From Dipteris shenzhenensis (lineage: Eukaryota > Polypodiophyta > Polypodiopsida > Gleicheniales), in assembly GCA_047967505.1 (NCBI GenBank), contig CM106540.1: 64,000 nucleotides of DNA. One strand, written 5' to 3'. The position numbers were made by a program, and so were the translations under genes. Positions 22,800 through 32,885 of the stretch are shown one piece after another. The notes under the pieces are model-generated. The model was not told the origin of the DNA. It worked only from the letters and a program-made list of their open reading frames with translations, and did not search any database. The first letter of the stretch is position 1; every line of letters starts with the position of its first letter.

Positions 22800-24520
22800 C
22801 AATCTATCTAAACAAACCTAAGGCCGAAACACCATAGATAAAAGACTTCAAATCTAAGAATGTGCGAACTTTTTTCATTATTTTCCTTGGATTATACCTC
22901 TTGTGTAATAGTAAAGTGATCAAATTACTACATTGAGTGATAAAAGACTCCTTAGTGGAAAAATCTATGGAATTGGAAAGAAATGACTCCATATTTTACC
23001 AAATCAGAAATGTTTGAGTCAATATGAAGCATTTTTAGAATGTGTAAACCACTGTATTCAGGTTGTTCACGTTTATCGTATATGTCAACCTCTAATTGGT
23101 AGATTGAGAAAGTCTAAGACCTAAGAAAATACAAGAATCCCCTCTTGAAGTGCACTTTAGTTCACAAGAGTCACGAGGATAGATTCCTTCTCCAAAAGCT
23201 CTAGCGTCTTTGTACATAACGTCTTGAAAGTTAGAACATCTAGTACAAATAAATCATCTGTAAAATGCCTAACTTGACGAAGCTTATGTTAAATGATAAG
23301 GCAAGTATTGATAGAAACAAGACATTGCATAAACTCAAATTCATAAGTAAAAAGATAAAAGTTTGCTAAAAAGACTGCACAATTAGTGCCCATGGGAATT
23401 CCTATAACTTGTTGAAACAAAGAATCACCTATTGTGATGTAAAGATTATCTAAAAGAAAATCTATCCAAGAGCAAACATCTTCTACACTTACTACCTTTG
23501 TGTATCTTTTCTTTTTAGAACCTATGTCATGATCTTTATTTTTTAGCCACAAAAAGTCAAAGCATAAGGCTATTTTCTCAACTTTTAGCACTTTGCATCT
23601 ATCTTTCTCAAATCTCTGCTTGAAAACTTCAACCACTAGCTTTTTAATTCTAAACTTCAAGTCTTCCAACTCAATCTTTGTGTAAAGCACGGTAAAATCA
23701 TAGGTTTGAAGGAAAATAGGAGACTCTTTTTCCTAAATGCTCCGAGAGGAATTAAAAAATTTTACGACGGGAATCACTCCTTCCGAGTCATTTAAAATCC
23801 AACTTGAGTTCAAAGGACATCTGCCTCTTTTAATAAGTCTCCAAAGTTCATGGACACTAGGCAACATGGCTTTGAAGCAGTAGCTTAGTCCTTTAGAGAT
23901 TTTCATCAAAGTAGTCTCACAAGCAACTGCGATAAATCTTAGCTTTTTTGGAGTTTTGTGAAACTTCCAAGCAGCACAAAGAAAAGGTATGCTTGGATTG
24001 CAAACAAACCCAAGACTTGCAAAAACTCTGATGTTTTGAGATCAAATCCTTTTGAGAAACTAAGGCAAGGGCGTAAGTTTTGGCAGACGAGTTCACTTCT
24101 CTCAAAAGACATTCTGAGTAAAACTTTTTGCAAATAAAAACAAAGTTATTAGAACATTTGTCCACATAAGAAATGACAAAATTCCTATGGAATTTTCAAA
24201 GAAGAGTTTCATCTTCTTTAGAAAGATGGTTACTTTTCTTTGAGCAATTAACCGAAGGGACTTCTTCTAGTTTCAAAGCAACTTTCTTCAAAATCTTCCC
24301 TTTCCATTCTCATAAGATATTTATAACTCCTAAACATTCTTCTAATTGCAAAACAAACTTTGAGATTCCCTTATCGATACATTCTTCTAATTGCAAAACA
24401 AACTTTGAGATTCCCTTATCGATAGCTTTTAAAAGGCAAGACTCTTTAAAAGAGTACAATCGAGATTTCGTGCCTTTCATAAAAAGGTCTCTTAGGTTAC
24501 TAGAAAGCAAAATTGAGGTA
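22800..24520 (-). pseudogene. Penelope-like element reverse transcriptase, degenerate
   Basis: Landmarks of Penelope-like RTs occur in the right order on the minus strand. DKCSNNFVFICKKFY is near 24120-24165 (the DK..NN..CK.YY block). FTTLYT-like LYTKIELEDLK is near 23650-23690. VIGIPMGTNC followed by FLANFYLFTYEFEF is near 23340-23409. A catalytic FTDDLFV (usually YLDDLF) has its Asp pair at 23254-23259. A SRGDSCIFLGLRL block follows, then a thumb-like stretch with KYGVISFQFHRFF and HKRYNPRKIMKKVR at about 22850-22990. Long LTRs are absent, as expected. No GIY-YIG endonuclease was seen on either side, so the copy is truncated or of an endonuclease-lacking type. Several frameshifts and stops are present. 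The RT would copy RNA into DNA at chromosome breaks or ends. Confidence 0.8.
24335..24424 (-). repeat. exact 45-bp tandem duplication inside the Penelope-like region
   Basis: A 45-bp unit beginning CATTCTTCTAATTGC is repeated perfectly back to back. On the minus strand it adds 15 codons without shifting frame (the repeated peptide contains CIDKGISKFVLQLEE). Confidence 0.95.
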
Positions 24521-24536
24521 TCAGTTGTGACTACAG

Positions 24537-24755
24537 TTGTAATTCTATATAGTATATATTATGCAATATATATATATTATAGAGAGAGAGAGATGTGCTG
24601 CATGCACTATGCTGTGTTTCTAGAATCTGGATCTACCAACTACCTTATCACTATAATACCGTATAGTATATACTGTGCACAAAAGTTCTCTCTCTCTCTC
24701 TCTCTCTCTCTCCATCTATCCATATGTATGTATGGATGTATGTATGTATGTTTCT
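24537..24755. repeat. microsatellite cluster (TA)n, (GA)n, (CT)n, (TATG)n
   Basis: Short TA, GA, CT and TATG runs flank a block similar to 22205-22262. The two related blocks lie on either side of the Penelope-like sequence. Confidence 0.8.
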
Positions 24756-25344
24756 AACGTTTCTTAAATTTTTTAGCAACTTAAAGAACTCAGACCTCGA
24801 ATGCTACTAGCGTTTCATACCTGACGTGCCTCACAACCATGACATGAATCACTAGTTAGCAAATAGAAAACTTATGCTTTCGGCTCTAAGTGCACTGTCT
24901 AGTTGATTTTGGTGCAAATGTTCCCATCAACAATCAAGTATCACAAAATGAGACATCTTTAGCATGATATTCTCCCCTCTTCTGGTGTGTTTGACCCATT
25001 GATCTATAGAACATGCTCATGTTTGGCAAGCATGGGAACTATTTGTAAGAGAGGAAAGTCAACCAAAACTAACCTACTAATTTCAACTGATCTCATGAAA
25101 CAACTTACACATGTGCCCTCTAGGCTTTGTAATCAACCACGCAGCACTGAAAGGTCATGTATACTCTCCTCTATCTTTGTGCTGCAGCTAACGAGGAGTT
25201 AGATTAAAATCTCATTAGAATGATCACACAGACTCAACAGTATAAGTATGAAATACATGGAGTGCTCTAGTCGGCCGATCCATGTGCTACAAAAGAGATT
25301 TGCTGGAACAAGATGTGGCTCAACCCAAGCTTACTAATGCTCTA
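24756..25344. other. 3' flank of the POLE3 gene
   Basis: No gene recognised; includes the 3' untranslated region of the gene at 25345-28151. Confidence 0.5.
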
Positions 25345-28151
25345 CTATTCACTGTGTTGAAGCTCAAAGTCCTGGATGTCACCAACATCCCTGCTTCCAT
25401 CTTCATCTGCTGCAGCATGATAAGTCTCTGAAAGCACTGTCTTTCCGGATTCCCCGTTCTCCTCTGCATCCGCATCTGACTTCCGTTTCCTAACTTGACC
25501 TTTTTCCTTTGCCTCTAGCTTTTTTACTGCATTGTCCTTGCGAAATTCTGCTCCAAAACAGCAAATAGGCCAAATACAATGCTTTTCAAAACATGCCATT
25601 TTGAATGTTCTGCAAACCATCAGGATCTGAGAACTCACCAAAACATAAAAATTGATACGTGGAAGCTGAGAAAAACTTATTACTTATAATCTTTCATCTC
25701 AACAGCTGAGGAATGGTTTGCATATAAGCATCTGGAAAATAAGTGAAAACAACGGATATAACCATTAATTGAAGTTAATCCAGTATTCCAAGATGAATTT
25801 GAGGAGCATCTTGCTGAAGACTAATGTGTAGTTCAACACATTACTACATACATTGTACTTGGGCAGACAGGAAATGTAGCTCGACTCAGCTTCAGGTGAC
25901 TTTAACATATACTAGAGCATTCAGTTGAATCGGGTTTAGAAAGCACTAATGTCCTCATGCTGGAAAGGGAGCTAAGAGAATCAACATGACTATCAATTTC
26001 GAATCGGAGTGTCAGCTTAGTGAGGGAGCTTGAAAGGACACTCAATGTACACAAGCCATTGAGAGTGTACCTCCCTAGAATCCACAGAATCCAAGAGTTC
26101 AGAGTACCAGAAATTCCAGAGTTCAGAGCTGTCATAACCCCCAGGATTTGGAGCATGGATAGCCAAGCGAAACAGACACGGAGGTTGCTTGCTGTAGCCA
26201 ACACTCCCAGGCACAAAAATCAAATCTCACTCATTTCCTTGTGCACACAATTGTATATACAGATAGATAGAGACATGGATTGGCCACGTCAGGATTGCTC
26301 CAATAATGGACAAAACTGTTACAAAAGCGTGCTCAGTGTGCCACCATCTAGCAGTTAAGGTACTTCCTCAATGTGGACCCCCGACACCTTCAGAGCTGTC
26401 TGCTACCTCCTCCTAGCAGTTCCAAACACTGTTGGCCTGCGTGCTACTACGGAGCGGATGCTTCAGTGGGCTGCTCAGCTGCTCTTGCAAAGCAGCCAAT
26501 GGTGAGGTTCTGCTCCCCTCTTCTTGCTGTTCTGACTGCAGCACATACAAAGCACAGAGTGTTCTCCAGAGTCCAAGGCCACCCCAATGGGCTTCTTTTA
26601 TAAGGCTGAAGCATTCCTGATCTAACCAACCCCATGTAGGGTTCATCCAACCAGATCGATAGACTGGTCTGACTAGTCTGTAACAGCTGACCAGGCTGCC
26701 CTTACTTGGCATAACTGACTGTCCTACTGACCTGACTGCAGACTACCGAATGACCTATGTTACCTTGTGGCAGGCACCCTGCCTTCTCTTGTACTGCCGT
26801 CTGACACTTTGTATTGTACTGCTGCTCCAGTCACCTGCTGCACATGCTGCAGCCAAGTACCTGCTCCAGCAACGTCTACGTACTATTGCCCACTAGCTAC
26901 AGGCCTCTGAATGGCCCTGCACACTGATGTCATGCAACCGTACTGCTTCCGTACAGCTTTGGTGCTGCAGACCTGTTGCAGAAGCTCCACTAATACACTC
27001 AAAACACGAGTTGGAACTGTGGAGTGAGTGTGAGAGTCAAAGGGAGGAATATAATGGGCCTCCAAAGAGGGAAATAAACAACTGAATATCTGTCTGCCCA
27101 GTAGGGCTGAATACAACTGAAAGAATAAATATTGTATGAAGGGAATAAACCTTCACTGCAAGACTTGAGAAGTACTGTATAGAGGAAACTAAAGCCTCAC
27201 TATAGGAACTGAGAACTGAAGGAAAAAAGGGGCTGCTCTAATGAAGACCCCTGCTGCTGCTGTAACCCGGACTGAACCGGAGCCTGTAGATGAACCTATA
27301 GGTGCCAAGGATGGGGCAGATCTGCTGCTCCCTGAATCAGACTTTAACTGCTGCTGATCCCTACTGTGGCTGGCTGAGAACTGATGCCCCAAGCACCCTG
27401 AAATGTAAGAGATATGAATTGGCCAAGTGGGCCTCCTTACAGAGAGCCTTCTTGGGCCTCAAACTGACTGGCCAGGGGCTCGGATAGACCGACCACCTGA
27501 TGATATGCTCATGTGGCACGTGCTAACATGGCTTCTGCTGACGTGGCAGCCCACATGGCTGTCCAGCATGCCACGGGCTGAGGATGAGGAAGGGGAAAAT
27601 ATCGAGGAGTGAAAAACCTTTACACTCCCTATAAGACTCGTGCTATCTGAACACTTTGGCATAAGCATTTTTCACTATCATTTCGGTTAAAAGGAGATTG
27701 CCCCCTCCCTTTTCTTAATTTTTTAACCTACCCGAAGGCAGAGCAATACGTGATGTACAGAAGCTCATACCTTCGAGCGCAATTCTTAAAGGTTCTAAGA
27801 ATTCTGGAAAATCTATTTCTTCGACAGCCTTGAGAACATCTTCCGCGTTCACGGTCTGCCGCTTGGATTCCCGGCAGATGTCGTTTGCTCTGGCCACACA
27901 AAAGTCTAGCACGGTGAGCTTTAGCGAAAGCATCGAAAGACCTAACCAAAAAAAAAGCCACTGAAATCGTACGTGGCGGAGAGGTAATGGATGAAGATCT
28001 TGGCACTTTCGGCGAAGGCGATGACGGATTCCTTGTGAACTGAGATTTCCTTCTTGGCAGGAAGATCTTTGGTGAGGTCGGCGAGCTTGGCCTTGACAAC
28101 TCGCCGGACATTGGTGCGGGGCAGATCATCTGCATCTGCAGTTATGGCCAT
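25345..28151 (-). CDS. POLE3: DNA polymerase epsilon subunit 3 (POLE3/Dpb4), histone-fold protein
   Basis: Small histone-fold subunit of replicative DNA polymerase epsilon, acting in the nucleus. In plants it is often filed as NF-YB11/DPB4. Three exons on the minus strand: 28151-27973, 27889-27771 and 25547-25345. Both introns have GT...AG ends (CCAC|GTACGA...GGCCAG; GAAG|GTATGA...GAGCAG). The exon lengths 179+119+203 make exactly 167 codons, giving 166 residues. The fold is seen in LPRTNVRRVVKAKL, then HKESVIAFAESAKIFIHYLSAT, then ANDICRESKRQTVNAEDVLK and DFPEFLEPL; the tail is charged (EFRKDNAVKKLEAKEK, RKRKSDADAEENGES). DNA-facing residues are typical of POLE3 rather than classical NF-YB. 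The start is the ATG just before AITADADDL; earlier in-frame ATGs have no family-like sequence. No stop or frameshift, so the gene is probably functional. Confidence 0.93.
25548..27770 (-). other. large intron 2 of POLE3
   Basis: 2,223 bp between exons 2 and 3, against 83 bp for intron 1. The region 26360-27660 is richer in G+C than the surroundings and contains many short CTG/CCT-rich runs, which suggests an inserted element. I could not find matching LTR ends, a primer site or a coding domain in it. Confidence 0.7.
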
Positions 28152-28838
28152 ATCACCACAAAAGCTTGCTGCAGCTGGAGCTTGGCAAGGCGGGAGAAGA
28201 ATTCTACCAGAAAGTACAAATTTTGTTAAATCTGATTTCTTTTCCATCTCCCGCCTCTCTGCAAGGAGTATGGAAGGGCCATGGGGACGCCTTTCCCACG
28301 AGGAATCCTGTAGGATTCCGACGATCGGCCAGGAGCCAAATCCGGTCAGATTCGGACCCCCTTTCCCGCCTGTCAAGGGTAGTGGGGAGGGGGTGGTTGG
28401 TCACCATGTGGCAGGTATGATTGCCGATTTTTCGGAGGTGCATTCCACCCTTTTAAGAGGGCTTGATCCAACAAACCTCTGCGGAACTGTTCCCTAGCCA
28501 TCTGCTTCAGGTGCTTTGGGCCTCTCGTGGCCATACGAATCCTTGGAGTGCCCACGACGGCCGATCCCTTTAAGCATTTGGAACTTCGATGGCCATAGCG
28601 ATCCCTAGAGGCCCCAGTTGAGCATTTGGAAGGGCAACAACTTTGACACGATCTCGGGTGGTGCGCCTGTCCCATTGATTTGCACCAGTAAGTTTTTTCC
28701 TTGCTCCCTTGGTCTTCTGGTCCTCTACTCTGGTCAAACTATGCAATGCGCCACTTTTGTGCGTGTGGCAATCAGGCTACCATTGCTCTTGCACTTGCCC
28801 AGGTTGAATGTTCACACATGCATGGAAAAGGAAGGACG
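28152..28838. other. POLE3 promoter region and unassigned DNA
   Basis: Relatively GC-rich. It contains the E2F site noted separately. A plus-strand frame at 28720-28935 reads into the neighbouring LTR and is not supported as a gene. Confidence 0.5.
28362..28370 (+). promoter_or_regulatory. consensus E2F site upstream of POLE3
   Basis: TTTCCCGCC contains TTTCCCGC, which fits the E2F consensus TTTSSCGC. It is about 215 bp upstream of the POLE3 start codon. E2F sites are common in plant S-phase replication genes, so position and gene function agree; binding is inferred. Confidence 0.6.
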
Positions 28839-30550
28839 TGGGTTAATGGAACTACTGGTTGGATCTCCATAAGGAGGGTGGATGACCTTGGTTCAGATCA
28901 TCTTTTGGCTCGTGTGAGGATTGCAGAGAGCAGTTGATCACGTTTTCATGAGCTTTGTGCTCATTTCAGTTGTGGTGGGAATCGCCCATCTTAGTTTGAG
29001 AGAGGTCAGGAAAGCTGACCAATTTGTGTTTCTAGTTGCTTGGCTTTGCTTTTGTGAATCACTTGTTGGCGAAGCAGCTGATTGCTCTATCGCTCAGTTT
29101 GTTGTTTGTCACAATTTAACATTTTAGGTGTTTCCAAAGGTCGTGGCAACCTCAGGAAGTTGGTTTTTTCAGAAGGCTTGTGGCTGTTTGAGATTAGGAT
29201 CTTGAAGAGCTTGTGAGGGCTCTTGGTGTTTTATACGTGGGTGCTCCCACAAAGCTCATGATGATCCCTAAGACTGCCTATTCAGTTTGCTCGTTGTTCT
29301 AGGGTGGCTCAATAGTAACTCCACTCAGTGCATGCTTGTTTTTGGAGTAGTGAACTCGATTCTCACGATGGCGCACAAAGATTAACAATAGCTGTGGTAC
29401 TGAGTTAGTGGAGGCAACTGATCGTGAGTTGCCATTTTTGCTATTCCAGAGGTCTTTGGTCATTTGAGGAAGCTCATGGTTGCAGGAGGCTAATACTGTT
29501 GCAAATTGGTTGTGGGAGTCTTCTTCTTATGCATTTATGGTTCCTAAAGGAGGGAAAGTTTTGTTGTATTTCAAGTCGTAGGTTCAGTTCTACAAGGTGG
29601 CCAAGTTGGTAGAGAAAGTTTCGTTTGATAGCAGCTGATCGTGTGGGATTTGCACTTGAGAAACCAAGGGAAGCCACTTGTGAAGGTGAACAGTGCATGC
29701 AAATCCACAACGACAATGGAACTCGGTGGATCAAAGAGGAGACTGTTCGCTACAAGTATATCATGCCTTTTGATGGGATATGAAAGGTAGACTACAGGCT
29801 AGTGCGACTATTTTACTCACAAGGATTGCAAAATAGCTGTAGCTGTTAGTGTTGCCGGCTGCAGTCCGAAGGCAATACATGAAGCCTCTTAGTCATTGGT
29901 TTTTGGTCAAGGGCCGTGTAGGTTAAGGGATGATAGAAAGGATGGAAGTCGGGGTGTTTGAATACATTCCTTACTTTGGCCATATGTAATTCGAAGGGCT
30001 ACAGTAAGCTGAAAGCATAGAAGACAATACTATTGCGGGCAATTACGTGGAGATCTAGTATGGTTCACTACATGAGAACTGAATATATATTGGTGGCTTG
30101 TGAACAGTAGCATGGGTGACAATGTATAAAGGAAAGTGAAGATTACAAGGAAGGCTTCTTCATTAGGCATTAGTGTTTGATCTACAATAGTGAAGATAAA
30201 CACAAGGTAGAGAAAGGGAGTTGAGGCATTTAATACAGAGGTCCAAGGTTCCACCCGAGTTCCAAGGCATCCAATCGGTCTTTGGCAAGCAAGGTTCTAT
30301 CTGATCCTACAGGGGGTTCTATCTACAAGTTGATGGTCGCTTGGAGGTTGTGATCTCTATACATTTCAGTGATCTTTGTATTTCCAGCAATTATTAGAAT
30401 TCATTGGTACATGGTGTTTTCTCGGTGTTTTTCCAGTCTATGGTGTTTTGAGTTTGTGTTGAGATTGTGTTTCCTCTCGGTGTGTTTGCAAATGTGACCA
30501 TTCATCAAGCTATAAAGGCATTTCGATGTAGCTCTGCCAGCCTCATCACA
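28839..30550 (+). repeat. left LTR of the gypsy-like element
   Basis: Homology to the right LTR runs from TGGGTTAATGG (28839) to about 30435. The last 115 bp to CATCACA has no counterpart because the right LTR is cut short. The primer site after 30550 is not clearly recognisable. Confidence 0.8.
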
Positions 30551-30628
30551 TTTTTTGTGCCTCCATGGAGGATCGCTGGACCTTCAGTTTACAAGACTGA
30601 AATCATTAGTGCTTGATCATCATAAATT

Positions 30629-31480
30629 ATGGCTCAGGACTTCCCATTGTTTCATGAGATGCCAGGCGAGGATGCCGAGAAATCCATGGAACAGTTGGAA
30701 ATTACGTGTTTGATCAAGAATCGCCAAGATGCAGCCTTCATGTTACGGATCTTTACTTATTGTGTACAGGATGAAGCAAGGAGATGGTTTCATGCTTACG
30801 AAGCCGCTCAAGAGCAAATAATCCACTAGTAGAGGTAACTTTTGATTTGGCAAGGGATGCTTTTTTACAGCATTACGGGAGGATAGAGGATCCGAATAAG
30901 TTGTGGCATGAAATACAAAATTTTGTGCAAAGAGGTCCCCTTGATGCATATATTCAGGATTTCAGCCGCTTGTGAGATCGTTGGTGTGTGTCACTAGGGA
31001 ACGAGCAACCACCTACCATGTTGAAGAAGGAGAAATTCATTTCAGGACTTAGAGGCCCTTTGCGGATGAAGCTGGAACTGAAACTTGTAGCCAATTTCCA
31101 AGAAGCAGTGGAGTTGGCAAAGGAAAAAGAGTGGAAGATGATCAAAATGGAACAATTGACCATGGGAGTACAACAAATTTCGAGGAGGGAGGAACAACCT
31201 TCTAAGGGTGCTTTGGTTGCACTAGGAGAAACAAAGAATACGGAGAATGACAGCTTGCGTAAAGAAATGCATGAGGTGGTTGACATGTTCAAAAATCTCA
31301 GTCTCAATCTTTAAGGAGGTGCAGGAAGAGGACAAGGAAGAGGGCCCAAGCCATTGTACCAAAATCCAGGGAACAAACAGGATCCAAGAGCAGGTAGAGG
31401 AGCTAATCAGAGAAGGTTTGAACTCTATAATTGTTACAATTGTGGGGATTGGGGCCATACTAGTCCAAATTGTGTGATAA
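30629..31480 (+). pseudogene. gypsy-like gag with CCHC knuckle
   Basis: Particle protein of the element. It begins MAQDFPLFHEM at 30629. A retrotransposon-gag core is visible (DEARRWFHAYEAA, RDAFLQHYG, KEKFISGLRGPLR) and a CCHC knuckle CYNCGDWGHTSPNC lies at about 31432-31473. The frame changes near 30830, a TGA lies at 30973 and another shift lies near 31315, so no intact protein can be made. Confidence 0.82.
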
Positions 31481-32215
31481 GCCTCCACATAGAGGAGGAG
31501 ACATGTTTCCTTTGCCAAGAAATTTGAATAATCATGCAAATGATTATGGAATAGAGATAAGGGGAATGCCTGGAACAAGTGGGTTGGCACCAGAGGAAAA
31601 AGGGAAGGGGCAAATAGATGAAAGACAGCCTGATGTGTCACCGATACACCTAGAGGATCCTGAAGTGATGCCGGTTAAAAGAGCAAGAGAAAAAGAGCCT
31701 AAGAATGGACATGGTAATGCAAAGAAGGGAAAACAAAAGAAAGGGGAGTCTATTTAAAGCAAAAAGAAATCAAGACCACGAAGGCATTTTCAAACAGGGG
31801 ATTTACCGCTCGGGGGAATTACTCTCTTTGAAGGATTTGATAGGTAAGAAAGTGGATATTTCGTATGGTCAATTGATGGAGCTTTGCCCTCGGCTAAGAA
31901 GAGAATGGAAGCAACTAGTCAACCCACCTAAGCAAGAGAGAAAGAAGATGGTAAGGGTTCAATCCTTGGAAGAATTGCCTGATATATGTTCTGTGATTGA
32001 TGCTTGGCATAAAGGAAAATCCATAGGAGAAGCTTGTGGTTCAGGCTACAAGATCCGGTTAGCAAATCATGCCAAGGTAAAATGTTTGGGAATATTGAAT
32101 GATTCGGATGTGGGGGTTTTTGGGATTGATGTAAAGGTTGATTGTCATGTTATGCCAACCGGAATGGGAGCCTTTCCATAATCTTGGGTAGGCCATGGTT
32201 GAGATTAGTAAAAGC
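31481..32215 (+). pseudogene. gypsy-like linker and protease remnant
   Basis: A charged linker (KRAREKEPK and neighbours) is followed by a retropepsin-like domain: GYKIRLANHAKVKCLG, then VDCHVMPTGMGAFP and, after a one-base frameshift near 32178, the conserved ILGRPWL. The catalytic D-S/T-G is not evident. The frame ends at a stop soon after, and no polymerase follows. Confidence 0.72.
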
Positions 32216-32868
32216 AGTACAGGACTAGGGGAAGGGCACGCTTACTCTCTTGGATTGAAAAGGGCCAAGGAAAAAATTTAGCATGGTGGACAGGAAGCTG
32301 CTAGAAGAAGAGGAAGAAGAAAGAGAAGAAAGTGAAGCCAACTCAAGTGGGAGTGAAGAAACAGAGTGAAAGTGAAAGTGACATCACACACTCAAGTGGC
32401 GATGAAGTGGGTATGCTGTTGCTAGAAAGTGAGAATGAAATTGAGGATAGCGTGGGACAATTGGAGGGTAAAGATGATTCATAATGTGATTTCATGCAAC
32501 TAGTGGAGGAAATAGAGGTGGAGCATATGCAAGATGTTCAAGAATGCAATAGTCTCTCAAAAGATGCCATTAAGGAAGACAATATAGCAGATAAAGAAAG
32601 ATATCTTGATGTTGTTGAGAAAGAAGAACAAGTGGTTACTCAATGCACGAACATATTGAAGATAAAGTGAAGCATGGCAGAATATGGCATCACGAAGGGA
32701 AGAGTTGGAAGCATGAAGGTGTTAAGGGAACTAAGCTAGTCTTTGATCCTAGAGGGTCCACCTCTTCTAGCAAGCTAAAGAAATGGTCAAGTGCATCTTT
32801 CCCATTTCATCCGAGATGACAACAAGAGGACAATACATGTGTTGTTGAGCATGTGCATGCTCCAGCAG
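32216..32868 (+). other. gypsy-like element 3' internal region
   Basis: Glu/Ser-rich decayed frames (for example EEEEEREESEANSSGSEE) with many stops. No polymerase domain. Leads into the polypurine tract. Confidence 0.55.
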
Positions 32869-32885
32869 TTGGGGGGAGGGCAAAA
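32869..32885 (+). other. polypurine tract of the gypsy-like element
   Basis: TTGGGGGGAGGGCAAAA directly before TGTGATG. This is the expected plus-strand primer and fixes the start of the right LTR. Confidence 0.8.

Noticed and set aside
27728-28376. Calling the histone-fold gene a classical NF-YB transcription factor
   Set aside because: The DNA-contact and helix sequences (VRRVVKAKL, HKESVIAFAESAKIFIHYLSATANDIC, DFPEFLEPL) fit POLE3/Dpb4, and the acidic/basic tail in exon 3 also fits that protein.
28720-28937. Plus-strand frame reading from unique DNA into the gypsy LTR
   Set aside because: The frame crosses the LTR homology border and is not open in the corresponding part of the other LTR.
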